64,000 nucleotides of DNA from Methylobacter sp. KS41 (GTDB lineage: Bacteria > Pseudomonadota > Gammaproteobacteria > Methylococcales > Methylomonadaceae): NCBI GenBank assembly GCA_002862125.1, contig PHSP01000001.1, positions 62,001-126,000 of the forward strand, given 5' to 3'. Under the pieces are notes generated by a model. It worked only from the letters and a program-made list of their open reading frames with translations. It was not told the origin of the DNA and made no database searches. The position numbers were made by a program, and so were the translations under genes. Below, in pieces: positions 55,264 through 64,000 of the stretch (positions within the stretch are counted from its first letter, which is position 1; every line of letters starts with the position of its first letter).

Positions 55264-56787
55264 GTGCATCAAAATGGATTTGTACGTCCACACCATTCCA
55301 AAATGCAGGTCTTGAGCCGCATGCTTGACCTTGCTTTGATTGTAGCCACATTGTATGCGTCATTAAGTGTGTATAACATTCGCCTTGATCGCGAATACTT
55401 GCTGCCTTGCCTAATAGTTATAGCACTATTCAGTATTTTCGCTGAAAACAACGAGCTTTATCAGGGCTGGCGCGGAGCGCCTATGTTCGACGAGGCACTC
55501 AGCATAGTGTATTCCTGGATGGGCGCCTTTACTTTAATAGTCAGCGGCGCCTACCTTTATAACCCCGAATACGATTATTCTTTAGAAGGCATAGAATTAT
55601 GGCTGCCGCTTGCCCCAACCAGCATCATCCTGAACCACACCATCCAACGCACTTGTTTATCCTACTTTAGAAAACATGGACTTAACACTAGGAGTTACGC
55701 CATACTCGGAGCCAATCCCCTAGGACTTAGACTCAAAACCGCATTATCCGAAATGCCTTGGTTAGGTTATCGATTTGTTGGCTTTTATGATGACCGTGCT
55801 GAAAGTACAGACAGGCGATCAGATCAACAACAAATTGGTGATAACCTAAAAACCACGCTATCAGAAATGCCCTTGTTAGATTATCGATTTGTTGGTTTAT
55901 ATGATAACCGTGCTAAATGTAAAGACAGGCGGTTAGGTCACCAACATATTGGGGATATAGCGGGTAGATTTCAACAACTGCTTGAAAAATCGAAAGCAGG
56001 CGAAATCGACCATGTCTACATTACCCTGCCCTTGTGCGCCGAAAAGCGCATCAATACCCTTATTCAACAACTGGCCGACAGCACCGTCTCCGTAAACATC
56101 GTGCCCGATTTCTTCACATTTAACCTGATCCAGTCTAAATGGAGCAATATTCAAGGCATACCCGTCGTCAGCGTTTTCGACACCCCGTTTAATGCCCTCG
56201 ACGGTGTTGCAAAACGTATTGAAGATCTTGTTATGTGCATGATCATATTGCCGCTTATCGCCATTCCCATGCTGGTCATCGCCATTGCCGTCAAATTGAC
56301 CTCGCCTGGCCCTGTTATTTTCAAACAGCAACGCTATGGCGTTAAAGGTGAAAAAATTGAAGTATGGAAATTCCGTTCCATGACCGTCTGCGAAAACGGC
56401 GATAAAGTAAAACAAGCCACGCAAAATGACATGCGTATCACGCCGCTCGGCGCATTTCTGCGCAGAACCTCGCTTGACGAACTACCTCAGTTTTTAAATG
56501 TACTCCAGGGCACCATGTCCGTAGTAGGCCCGCGCCCTCATGCCGTTGCCCATAACGAATACTATCGTAAGCATATACAAGGCTACATGCTGCGCCACAA
56601 AGTTAAACCAGGCATCACAGGCCAGGCTCAGATTAACGGCTGCCGCGGCGAAACCGACACGCTGGACAAAATGGAGGCCAGAATTCATCATGACCTGGAA
56701 TATATTAAGCAATGGTCACTGTGGCTGGATATTAAAATAATACTCCTGACAATCTTTAAAGGCTTTATCAGCAAACAGGCGTATTAG
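55264..56787 (+). CDS. Undecaprenyl-phosphate sugar phosphotransferase, WcaJ/EpsZ type
   Basis: A GTG-initiated 507-residue protein. Four N-terminal membrane helices (about 18-130) precede a CoA-binding-like domain (about 140-290) and a C-terminal bacterial sugar transferase domain (about 310-507) with a membrane helix, KQQRYGVKGEKIEVWKFRSM, TSLDELPQFLNVLQGTMSVVGPRPH and KPGITGQAQINGCRGET. It attaches the first sugar phosphate to the lipid carrier for exopolysaccharide. The central domain carries a 38-residue tandem duplication, so it is about 40 residues longer than expected. No other polysaccharide genes are in the window. Confidence 0.9.
   Translation: MHQNGFVRPHHSKMQVLSRMLDLALIVATLYASLSVYNIRLDREYLLPCLIVIALFSIFAENNELYQGWRGAPMFDEALSIVYSWMGAFTLIVSGAYLYNPEYDYSLEGIELWLPLAPTSIILNHTIQRTCLSYFRKHGLNTRSYAILGANPLGLRLKTALSEMPWLGYRFVGFYDDRAESTDRRSDQQQIGDNLKTTLSEMPLLDYRFVGLYDNRAKCKDRRLGHQHIGDIAGRFQQLLEKSKAGEIDHVYITLPLCAEKRINTLIQQLADSTVSVNIVPDFFTFNLIQSKWSNIQGIPVVSVFDTPFNALDGVAKRIEDLVMCMIILPLIAIPMLVIAIAVKLTSPGPVIFKQQRYGVKGEKIEVWKFRSMTVCENGDKVKQATQNDMRITPLGAFLRRTSLDELPQFLNVLQGTMSVVGPRPHAVAHNEYYRKHIQGYMLRHKVKPGITGQAQINGCRGETDTLDKMEARIHHDLEYIKQWSLWLDIKIILLTIFKGFISKQAY
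55729..55956 (+). repeat. 114-bp tandem duplication inside the sugar transferase gene
   Basis: Two units, 55729-55842 and 55843-55956, are in frame and similar along their length. The first encodes LKTALSEMPWLGYRFVGFYD, the second LKTTLSEMPLLDYRFVGLYD, and both end QxIGD. Nucleotide differences show that the copies have begun to diverge. Confidence 0.85.
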
Positions 56788-56839
56788 GGGTTCTAAGCCC
56801 AAACCCTCTGAATTTTTAAAATCATTTTAAATCAATTGG

Positions 56840-57949
56840 TTAGTCAAATGTTATTCTTGCTAAAATAGCATTAAAGTCTATAGGGTTACGGTTGTTTTTA
56901 AAGTCATAGTGGCCCAAGAAGTGGATATGTTGCCAAGCAACCGGGGAAATTTTCTGGAGTTGAGCAATCACTTTCTCGTTTCCGGCGGCTTTATACTTGT
57001 CGACTAGCAGCGATAATATGATCGAATTATAAGCAATGACCACATTGGCGATTAGCCTGCCGCACTGATTGGTGATGGCGGCTTCCAAATCAGTTCTGCC
57101 GATTAGTTGTTTTTTGCCGCTGACTTGTGATGTATATGATCGCAATTGGTGATAGGATTCAATGCGGTTTTGCGAACGGTGTACATCACGTTCTATCTGA
57201 GGATCTCGCAAATACTTTAAGGTGTAAATGCTGCGCACCAATTTGTCCAATTCAAATATGGCCTTCCGTGTTCGATTTTGTGCGGGTAATGCGCACAGTT
57301 TTCTAATCAATGTGCTTTGGGTCATTTCCTTAAGGCCCAGCGTGGCGATGATTTGATCGATGTTGGCTTGATCGGATTCAATCAGAGAGCGGTTAATCTG
57401 TCCGGCAGGCTTAATCAAAAATTTTTCGTAGTTTGCAATATCATCGGCACAACATAGGTGTTTCAGTTGATTTTGGAGACTAACGAATCGCGGCATCAGC
57501 TTCATGCCGAACCAATGTAAGATAGCGAAATTGGCCTTATTGATGCTGTGCATATCGCCGGTGATGGCCGTTGGCATGATATTTGATGTATTGTTGTAGC
57601 AAATATCGAATAAATAATTGCTCTCATGTTCATGCGATCCGATCAATTCAGTTTGCAACGCGATATGATTGGCGAGCAACGTATAGGCTGCGACACCTTT
57701 ACCCCGACTAAAGTGTTTTTTAGAATGACGCGCTTTGAGGGTAGGTGTCCCCATTTCAAGATGTTGCCCATCAACACTCCCATAGAGTTGTTCCAGCCCG
57801 AATGAATAATAGGGAAAGATGCTTAACTCCGAAATGAAATTGCATCCGATCATTGCTGGCTTTCAACGTTGAAAGTCGTAAATATTGCTGATAGGTGGCT
57901 TCCAGGACGTGGTAGGGTATATCGCTGGTTTCGGACATACTCAGGTTGC
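56840..57949 (-). pseudogene. Tn3-family transposase remnant (C-terminal part, frameshifted)
   Basis: Minus-strand sequence matches the end of a Tn3-type transposase: LEATYQQYLRLSTLKASNDR in one frame (57949 to about 57850), continuing in the next as FISELSIFPYYSFGLEQLYG and GDMHSINKANFAILHWFG down to HFLGHYDFKNNRNP near the end. One missing base at about 57841-57850 breaks the frame. The N-terminal two thirds are absent; the fragment stops at the left end of the IS21 element. No terminal inverted repeat of the Tn3 was identified. Confidence 0.85.
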
Positions 57950-59057
57950 TGTTCGGCGACAATTACCCTGTCCGGTCGGCGACAACTATCTTGACCGGTT
58001 GACCGACAGGTAGGACAACGGTGGATTTTAATTTATTTGGAGTTCACTCTAGCCTGGAAAACGTATCACTCAACATCAAGAGAGTCTATATATGAGCAAA
58101 CGTCAATTAGGACAAAGCCAAGAAACCGCAGCTGCTAAAGCTGCTATTTCAGAACGCTCAGGCCGCAGAATAGAAAAAGGCGAACGTCAACCGATTCGAA
58201 AAGAGCGCCATTGGCGCACTCGGGAAGATCCTTTAGATGCCATTTGGGAAAAGGAATTGGTGCCCTTGTTAGAGAAAGAATCGCAACTAACGGGCTTAAC
58301 ACTCTGGGAATATCTGGAAGACGAACATGCCGGACAATTCCCCTACAGTGTGTTGCGTACCCTTCAACGGCGCGTCAAACATTGGAAAGCCACGCAAGGT
58401 CCGGATAAGGTCGTTATCTTCCGTCAGTCTGTTCCTGCTGGGCAGCAAGGCTTATCCGACTTCAGTCATCCGGCTACTATAATCACGATAAATGGCGAAG
58501 TGTTCACACATCTTTTGTATCAATTTCGTTTAGCTTTCAGTGGCTGGCATTATGTCCAGATCGTTTTAGGCGGTGAAAGCTATTCGGCGCTAGCCGATGG
58601 CTTGCAATCAGCGCTATCGTTGGCTGGTGGCAGTCCTGTTGAGCACCGCACCGACAGTTTAAGTGCCGCTTTTAATAACCATGCTGAAGAGCAGAAGTTG
58701 ACCCAATCTTATGAGGCACTCTGCGCTCATTATAACATTCGTGCAACGCGCAATAATCTCGGGGTGAGCCATGAAAACGGTGCGATTGAATGTGCGCATG
58801 GTTCTTTCAAGCACCGCCTGGATCAAGCCATGAAGCTGAGAGACAGCAGTGATTTTGCCACCATCAAAGACTACCAGGCGTTTCTGGAAAAAATCTCTGA
58901 GCGCTTGAACAAACGTTGCCAGAGTCGCTTTAAAGAGGAGCAACTGGCCTTGCGAGCGTTACCCGGCGAACGCTTCATGGACTATAGCGAACTCAGTCTA
59001 AAAGTGACACGTAGCAGTACTCTGGAAATCTTCCTGCCGCAAACTCAACCGTTATTC
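57950..59057 (+). mobile_element. Truncated IS21-family element
   Basis: The left end probably starts at TGTTCGGCGACA (about 57950), interrupting the Tn3 remnant. Two direct repeats of about 23 bp follow (cggcgacaattaccctgtc and cggcgacaactatcttgac, then CGGT), as usual for IS21-type ends. Only part of istA remains; istB and the right end are missing, so the element is not expected to move. Confidence 0.7.
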
Positions 59058-59087
59058 ATAAATTCAGTAACTACACGCAGTTGCTGA
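58092..59087 (+). pseudogene. istA: IS21-family transposase IstA, C-terminally truncated
   Basis: The 331-residue frame has an N-terminal HTH (QETAAAKAAISERSGRRIEKG) and a DDE integrase core with GLSDFSHPATI, HRTDSLSAAFNN and SHENGAIECAHGSFKHRL (D, D, E). Complete IstA proteins of this type are near 500 residues, and here coding breaks off after LKVTRSSTLEIF into unrelated residues and stops in the hairpin at 59058. It is decayed. Confidence 0.8.
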
Positions 59088-59093
59088 ATTTAT
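59058..59093. repeat. Inverted repeat at the broken edge of the IS21 fragment
   Basis: ATAAATTCAGTAACT, loop ACACGC, AGTTGCTGAATTTAT: a 15-bp stem with one mismatch. It marks the point where transposase similarity ends and may be a separate mobile-element end or a terminator-like structure. Confidence 0.6.
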
Positions 59094-59233
59094 ATCATAG
59101 AAAACGGATACCCTCGGTTGGACAGATTAATACGTATTTTATTTGCTTTTTAATCAGGGTCTTTAAGCCAACTCATTGTAATATTAATGCATTTTGCAGT
59201 TGCCAGGTTTGATCCGCGGTTCCGCGGCGGCTT

Positions 59234-61909
59234 TTACCCGGTAGATGCTTGTGATCTTATCCTCTTCCTTAAGACTAATTTGCTGAGAGCGGGAAGAACG
59301 ATAAATGTGCAGGTCATAATCCAGAAGATACCCATTGTAATCACTAATCCCATGCTGGAAATGCCTTCATGCGATGAAAATGCCAAACCGCCAAAACTGG
59401 AAGCCGTGGTTAATGCGCCATAGAACATGGCTCTGGCTGTGCTGGACCGGTAGATGTTTTGTTCTTCAGAGACAGAATGATGCAGCTTTTCAACCATGTG
59501 GATGCCGTTATCAACACCAAGTCCTAGCAATAACGGCAATGCAATGATATTGGCATAATTGATTGGCGTGTTGGTGAGCACCGTACTCGCCATCGTGAAC
59601 AATCCCGCCAGGATGAGTGGCGTCATTACCAATAAGGTATCGGTAAAATTACGCCGTATTGCATACAAAAGCAACGCAATGGTGATTAAGGCGATCGTAA
59701 TCGCTTTTTGAAAGGAGGCAATCACTTCTTTCATTGACTCCCAGTAAATAATAGGCAAGTCGGTTGTGTCCGGCGCTACCGATTGAACATCGGTAATAAA
59801 CTGTTGCAGATTGACCAAGTCATTCAAGTCTTTTTTAGGGAATATCTGGATACGGTACAAGCCTTCCTTGCTCAGCCATCTTTCCCTGATATCGGTTGGC
59901 AAATCGCTTAACTTGACTTCCCTGGCGTTTAAACTGATTAACAGCTCATTCATGGTGCTTGGCAGAGTGCCGAGCAGCGAAGTTTGTATTTTCTCGATGA
60001 ACATGCGGCGGCTTGGTTCCTGCCTTGTCTCAAGCTCGATCAACATGTCCTGCAACTCTACTTTAAACGCTTTTAAAGCAGAGATCTCATGGGCATCGGT
60101 TTTATCAGGCAAGATATTGTCTATAGCCTTGATTAACCTGTTAATGCCCGGGGTGGGATCATTGTCGGGTTTTAGCGCTGGAAAGCCCTGTGCTTGAGTT
60201 CCCAGAACCATTGCCATTTCTTCAATAGCCGCTAATTTTTCTTCTTGGGCGGAAGGCAAAAAATCAAAAAAGCTGATGGTTTTATCAACCGAACCCAGTG
60301 CGCTAAGTTTTTTCTGTATAGCCTTGGCTTTCTGCTCATCGGCAGCCAGGACGGTCAAGGTCATCGGCGTAGTGTCGGGATTTTTATTCAGATTCTTGAA
60401 AGCAATAACCGATTCAGTATTCGGATCGCGAAGATTAATCGGGTTGAAATCTGTTTTGACCTTAAAAACCAGGACGATGGATATGACAGCGAAGAGGCAG
60501 GTTGCCATGGAAATGGGTTTGGCGTAATGGAGCGTAAATGCCGCCATCTTTTCCGCCAATGTCGCCAGAGTGGGATGCGTGGATGGAGGCCCGGATTCAA
60601 AAGATAACGGGATAAATCTTAATAGTGCTGGCAAAATCGTCAAGGTTACCAATAGACAGATAAACAGGCTGGTTCCAGCCAATAAACCCAATTCGGATAC
60701 GCCTTTGTAATCAGTCGGGATAAACGCATAAAGTCCGATGGCGGTAGTGCCCGCGCATAATATTAATGAGGGGCTGGTGGATTTCAATGTGCTGCGTATT
60801 GCTCTTTCCCGGTGAACATGGTGCAGCAGATTGTCCCGGTAGCGCAAACAAAAATGAATGGCGTATTCAACTCCCAAGCCGATATTGGATACGGCAAAAG
60901 CAATTGAAATCAAATTTAGCTCTTTTACGGAAAATGCCGCGAAAGCTCCACAAAAAACCATGCCTATAGCCAGGGTAAAAAGGGTGGCGACGGTTAGCAA
61001 AATGGAGTGGTAGGCAACCAGTAAAATAAAGAAAACCAATACAACGGAGAAAATACTGGCGTTAAAAGTACCGCTACTCATACCTACCAATTCATCATCT
61101 TCAAGACCAACTTCTCCAGTTATCCAAACCTTAACAGCCGGCAAACCGGGCTGCTGGATTTCAGCAATGGCTTTGCGGACCGATTCAATCGCGCCTTCGG
61201 CCGGTCGAATTTGTGTGTAATCAAACCTGGGCGAAAGACTAATAAAGCCTTTGCCGGAGTCATTCCCGCTTAATTTTTTTTCAGCGATCAACGTTTCCCA
61301 AGAGAGCAAGTTGTTTTCACCGTTCATGCTTTTATGCAGGGCGAGTGACACCTTATCAATCAGCGACGGCAGATCGATGGGTATTTCCTGGTTTTTGTTG
61401 GAAGAGCTTAAAGCATCTTCAAAAATTGAAAAAAAGCCTGTCAGATTAGGCTCTTGGGAAATTCTGCCTATAAATGGCTGAGCCTGGGACAGATTATTGG
61501 ATAAGGTTTGCAAATCATCAGGATTGAGATAAAGCAATCCGTTCTGGTGGAAAAAATCGTTTTCGTTAGGGATATAAACCGATTCAAAATTGGTTTTGTC
61601 TGCGCTTAATAAGCGCCCCAATCGTATAGTCGCTGCTTTGGTTAATTCGGGCGTGTCAGATTCAACCACCAGTAACACTGTATGCAAATCTTGAGAAAAG
61701 GCCTTTTCAAAATTATGCAGGTTTTGCTGAAAAGGCGCATCAGGTGCGATCATGTCGGAAGTATCCGTATTGATACTTAAATTATTGACTGTATATTGCC
61801 ATGCAAAAAAAGTTAGCAAACCGATAGTTAACATCACAAGCAAAGGGTTGCCGAGAGTCCAATTCACCCAATGAGAAAGAAAATTGCGACTATAAGATTT
61901 AAACGACAT
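59234..61909 (-). CDS. hpnN: RND (MMPL) transporter, hopanoid HpnN-like
   Basis: An 891-residue protein with two repeats, each of one membrane helix, a large periplasmic domain and five helices (about 20-420 and 455-885). The N-terminus NNLSINTDTSDMIAPDAPFQQN and the GLLYLNPDDLQTL, AQPFIGRIS segments fit HpnN, the RND protein that moves hopanoids to the outer membrane. Sterol-sensing-like helices include GLGVEYAIHFCLRYRD and GLGVDNGIHMVEKLHH. No other hopanoid gene is visible, so the substrate is an inference. Confidence 0.8.
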   Translation of the reverse strand: MSFKSYSRNFLSHWVNWTLGNPLLVMLTIGLLTFFAWQYTVNNLSINTDTSDMIAPDAPFQQNLHNFEKAFSQDLHTVLLVVESDTPELTKAATIRLGRLLSADKTNFESVYIPNENDFFHQNGLLYLNPDDLQTLSNNLSQAQPFIGRISQEPNLTGFFSIFEDALSSSNKNQEIPIDLPSLIDKVSLALHKSMNGENNLLSWETLIAEKKLSGNDSGKGFISLSPRFDYTQIRPAEGAIESVRKAIAEIQQPGLPAVKVWITGEVGLEDDELVGMSSGTFNASIFSVVLVFFILLVAYHSILLTVATLFTLAIGMVFCGAFAAFSVKELNLISIAFAVSNIGLGVEYAIHFCLRYRDNLLHHVHRERAIRSTLKSTSPSLILCAGTTAIGLYAFIPTDYKGVSELGLLAGTSLFICLLVTLTILPALLRFIPLSFESGPPSTHPTLATLAEKMAAFTLHYAKPISMATCLFAVISIVLVFKVKTDFNPINLRDPNTESVIAFKNLNKNPDTTPMTLTVLAADEQKAKAIQKKLSALGSVDKTISFFDFLPSAQEEKLAAIEEMAMVLGTQAQGFPALKPDNDPTPGINRLIKAIDNILPDKTDAHEISALKAFKVELQDMLIELETRQEPSRRMFIEKIQTSLLGTLPSTMNELLISLNAREVKLSDLPTDIRERWLSKEGLYRIQIFPKKDLNDLVNLQQFITDVQSVAPDTTDLPIIYWESMKEVIASFQKAITIALITIALLLYAIRRNFTDTLLVMTPLILAGLFTMASTVLTNTPINYANIIALPLLLGLGVDNGIHMVEKLHHSVSEEQNIYRSSTARAMFYGALTTASSFGGLAFSSHEGISSMGLVITMGIFWIMTCTFIVLPALSKLVLRKRIRSQASTG

Positions 61910-61934
61910 TCTGTATGATCCGGCTATTCAGGCA

Positions 61935-63011
61935 TTAATGGATGGTGAGACTATCCAAAGCGTTTAGAGCATCGCTTCGGGATTCGATAAGTTCCTTGCC
62001 CTGCTGCTCTATGAACAACGCAGGGATTTTTTCTGCATTTGCGGCTTTCATCCCGTCTTTTTGACCAAGACAAAGCAGGGCGGTAGACCAGGCATCGGCA
62101 ATGACCGGGTCTTCAAGAATTACGGTGACGGAAGCCAGATCATGAGAAACCGGACGGCCCGTGCGGGCATCAAGAATGTGACTGTAGCGTTGCCCCCGGT
62201 CATCGAAATAATGCCTGTATGTGCCTGATGTCATGATTGCAATCGCTGAATCTTTAGGCATGGTAATTATTTTTTGCATGACCTGTTCTCCTGGCAGCGG
62301 TCTTTCCACGGCGATGCGCCAAGCCTGATCTCCCGGCTTGTGTCCGCGGGTTTTCAGTTCGCCGCCAATCTCGACCAGATAATTCGTAATGCCCTTTTGC
62401 TCCAGAACCCTGCTTATTTTTTCAACGCTGTAGCCTTGTGCAATAGACGATAAATCGACTTTCAAATCAGCTTGTTTTTTACGCAAATGCTTATCGTCCG
62501 ATATTTCCAGCTTTTCCATCCCAATCCGGGTCAGGGTTTTAAGAATCGAAGAATCGCTTGGAATAGTCAGTTTATCGCCCCGGAAACCCCATAACTCGAA
62601 TAAAGGTTTGATCGATAAATCATAGCAGCCCTGGCTGGCCTGATGAACTATCCGCGCAATGCGAATCAAAGATACGATCTCGTTACCGACCTCCTGACTG
62701 TCCGTGTTCTCGGTACTGTTGAAGGTTTCTATGGTGGAGTCGGAACGATAATTGGAAAGCGTTTTGTCGATGGAATCGAGCTCGTTTTTAATACTGGCTT
62801 CTATATCTTTGCCATTCACCGGAGACTCGGACCAATAACTGATATGATAGGTGGTCCCTTGAGCAGAACCTTCCAGCTTTTGAATGGTCTGGTCTGAACA
62901 ACCAATGATCAGGCTAAACAACAGTATCAGGCCATAATATTTGAATAAACTGAAGTTTTCTCTTTTGAAACTTCCATGGTTATTAATCCCTTTTTGTTGA
63001 TTCTTTATCAT
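61935..63011 (-). CDS. apbE: FAD:protein FMN transferase ApbE, lipoprotein
   Basis: From the ATG at 63011 the protein has 358 residues with a lipobox LIIGCSD; an in-frame ATG at 63074 would add 21 residues, and no ribosome-binding site decides. ApbE motifs are SAQGTTYHISYW, LSSIAQGYSVEKI, YLVEIGGELKTRG and SGTYRHYFDDRG...HILDARTGRPV. It attaches FMN to threonines of exported flavoproteins such as NqrC/RnfG. It precedes the HpnN-like gene by 25 bp on the same strand. Confidence 0.9.
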   Translation of the reverse strand: MIKNQQKGINNHGSFKRENFSLFKYYGLILLFSLIIGCSDQTIQKLEGSAQGTTYHISYWSESPVNGKDIEASIKNELDSIDKTLSNYRSDSTIETFNSTENTDSQEVGNEIVSLIRIARIVHQASQGCYDLSIKPLFELWGFRGDKLTIPSDSSILKTLTRIGMEKLEISDDKHLRKKQADLKVDLSSIAQGYSVEKISRVLEQKGITNYLVEIGGELKTRGHKPGDQAWRIAVERPLPGEQVMQKIITMPKDSAIAIMTSGTYRHYFDDRGQRYSHILDARTGRPVSHDLASVTVILEDPVIADAWSTALLCLGQKDGMKAANAEKIPALFIEQQGKELIESRSDALNALDSLTIH

Positions 63012-63074
63012 CACAAGTTTTAACTGATTATTAAGGCGCGGCTTTTCTATTGTTGAATATTGCATAAGTGACAT

Positions 63075-63605
63075 TGGTTTATTTCAATCTGAAATTTCCC
63101 CGGCTCTTTCGGGAAAATACAGAAGCATCGTGGTTTATTAGCAGGTCCGCTTAATTTGATCGCTTCCATAACTATTAACTTATCCCGCTAATTGTGTTGT
63201 TGATGTTTTGAAAATGTGACAAACCGCATATTATAATCTCAAATGCGCATTAATTTTTTAAAAATGAGATTGTTAATTCAAGCGTCCTCTAATGATTCAG
63301 TTTTTCGAGTTAAAGTTACATATAAGCAGTTGAAATTTATAAATTATTTTTTATTTCTCTTTGTGATTGTAAGTCTTTGCTGTACTCTTGATGTTTCAAG
63401 TATTTGATTCATATCCGGGGAAGCCGGATAACTCTTAAATGCCATTTCCAATCGTAAGGTAACAGGTGTTGTTTTTAAGTTATGCCCTATTGATTTATAA
63501 TGAGTTTGATAGTAATAACCGTGCGGTGAATTTATGATGCGTATAAGTCAAATCAGCGTTATTTTAAGTCAGCCGTTGCCGGCCGCTATACAGTAGCGGG
63601 TGGAT
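63075..63605. other. Intergenic region between divergent genes
   Basis: About 530 bp of AT-rich sequence upstream of apbE (-) and the HIT-like gene (+). It should contain both promoters. No repeat, RNA gene or operator was recognised. Confidence 0.45.
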
Positions 63606-64000
63606 ATGCGCCCCAAGCAGACCGCGTATGCTTTGTTGCTTTTCCTGGCAGGCATTGCGTGTGGCGGATATCTCTTCTCTAAAAGCGAGCCAAGGTCGTT
63701 TCTAGCCGCCGGGAGTTGCCAGGACCGCTGCTACAAGCCCAACGAGATTGCCGGGCTTGTAATGTCTGCGGCCATTCTTCGCGCGCCATTTCTTATTCCG
63801 GGCGTCGTTCTCGAATCGGATACTTGTCTCGCCATTCGTCATCCCATGGCCCATATAAGAATTCACTATGTGCTTTTTCCAAAGCACGATACCAGGAGCA
63901 TAACTACCCTCACGCCGGCTGATTCGCCCTACGTTCTGGGTTGTTTTGCCTTGGTTCGCGAGCTAGTCTTCCGAGACAAGCTTCAAGCTTACCGGCTGTA
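63606..64000 (+). CDS. HIT-like protein, N-terminal part (partial at window end)
   Basis: From ATG 63606 the frame stays open to the last base (131 codons, no stop). Residues 2-25 form an N-terminal membrane or signal segment (AYALLLFLAGIACGGYLF). The rest contains RCYKPNEIAGLVMSA, a conserved-looking CLAIRHPMAHIRIHYVLFPK and the helix DSPYVLGCFALVRELVFRD, resembling the HIT-like domain; the HxHxH motif itself would be beyond the window. A GTG six bases upstream is an alternative start. Family assignment is by recollection of the pattern. Confidence 0.6.
   Translation, partial: MRPKQTAYALLLFLAGIACGGYLFSKSEPRSFLAAGSCQDRCYKPNEIAGLVMSAAILRAPFLIPGVVLESDTCLAIRHPMAHIRIHYVLFPKHDTRSITTLTPADSPYVLGCFALVRELVFRDKLQAYRL

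Noticed and set aside
59187-59423. Plus-strand frame overlapping the RND transporter
   Set aside because: Lies antisense to the conserved C-terminus of the HpnN-like protein; a shadow frame.
1-64000. tRNA, rRNA genes or CRISPR arrays
   Set aside because: No regularly spaced direct repeats and no recognisable tRNA or rRNA sequence were seen by reading; a covariance-model scan would be needed to exclude divergent RNA genes.

Overview
The window looks like chromosomal DNA of a nitrogen-fixing gammaproteobacterium, most likely an aerobic methanotroph of the Methylococcales. No single gene proves this, and no methane monooxygenase gene is present. The case rests on the combination: the end of a nif operon, an NAD-dependent molybdenum formate dehydrogenase (the last step of methane oxidation), a hopanoid-type RND transporter, a bacteriohemerythrin, an aa3-type oxidase cluster, and DksA, RpoH, HslVU and UbiEJB of gammaproteobacterial type. 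All genes are read from sequence only; no database search was possible.

Layout. 1-3.9 kb (+): tail of a nif operon (nifK end, nifT, 2[4Fe-4S] ferredoxin, nifY-like, a small unknown protein, an LRV Fe-S protein, an unknown nif-linked protein, a Nif11 protein). 3.9-7.8 kb (-): three exported low-complexity proteins, two of them large and GC-rich, two ending in Gly-rich tails. 8.3-10.2 kb (-): PAS-PAS-PAS-LuxR regulator. 10.5-11.9 kb (-): a base-excision-repair pair (uracil-DNA glycosylase family, exonuclease III). 12.2-14.5 kb: a CoA-ligase-like enzyme and a frameshifted unknown gene. 14.8-18.4 kb (-): sdhCDAB-sdhE. 18.7-24 kb: small proteins, gluQRS, dksA, aminotransferase, rhodanese. 24.1-35.4 kb (-): rpoH, ftsX, ftsE, a CtaA-FtsY fusion gene, SCO-like gene, surf1, cytochrome oxidase subunits III, assembly factor CtaG, a 32-aa protein, subunits I and II. 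35.6-38 kb (-): bacteriohemerythrin and a lipoprotein. 38.3-44.1 kb (+): hslVU, a membrane protein, DUF971 protein, ubiE-ubiJ-ubiB. 44.2-54.5 kb (+): cold-shock gene, fdsGBA-fdhD-fdsD, an MFS/spermidine-synthase-like fusion, a second cold-shock gene and an RRM protein. 55.2-56.8 kb (+): WcaJ-type sugar transferase. 56.8-59.1 kb: decayed Tn3 transposase interrupted by a truncated IS21 element. 59.2-63 kb (-): HpnN-like RND transporter and ApbE. 63.6 kb to the end (+): start of a HIT-like protein.

How the parts fit. The cox genes, their assembly factors and the co-translational targeting/division genes ftsY-ftsE-ftsX run in one direction, and at the join a heme A synthase-like membrane protein is fused in frame to FtsY, the SRP receptor. 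A near-perfect CIRCE operator sits between ftsX and rpoH, suggesting that HrcA controls the heat-shock sigma factor. Formate dehydrogenase, succinate dehydrogenase, quinone synthesis and the oxidase together cover electron flow from C1 oxidation to oxygen.

The observations most worth following are the CtaA-FtsY fusion with its degenerate first heme-binding half, the CIRCE at rpoH, the structured leader of the second cold-shock gene, the tandem cytochrome c domains on oxidase subunit II, the 38-residue tandem duplication in the sugar transferase, and several families of short intergenic palindromes.
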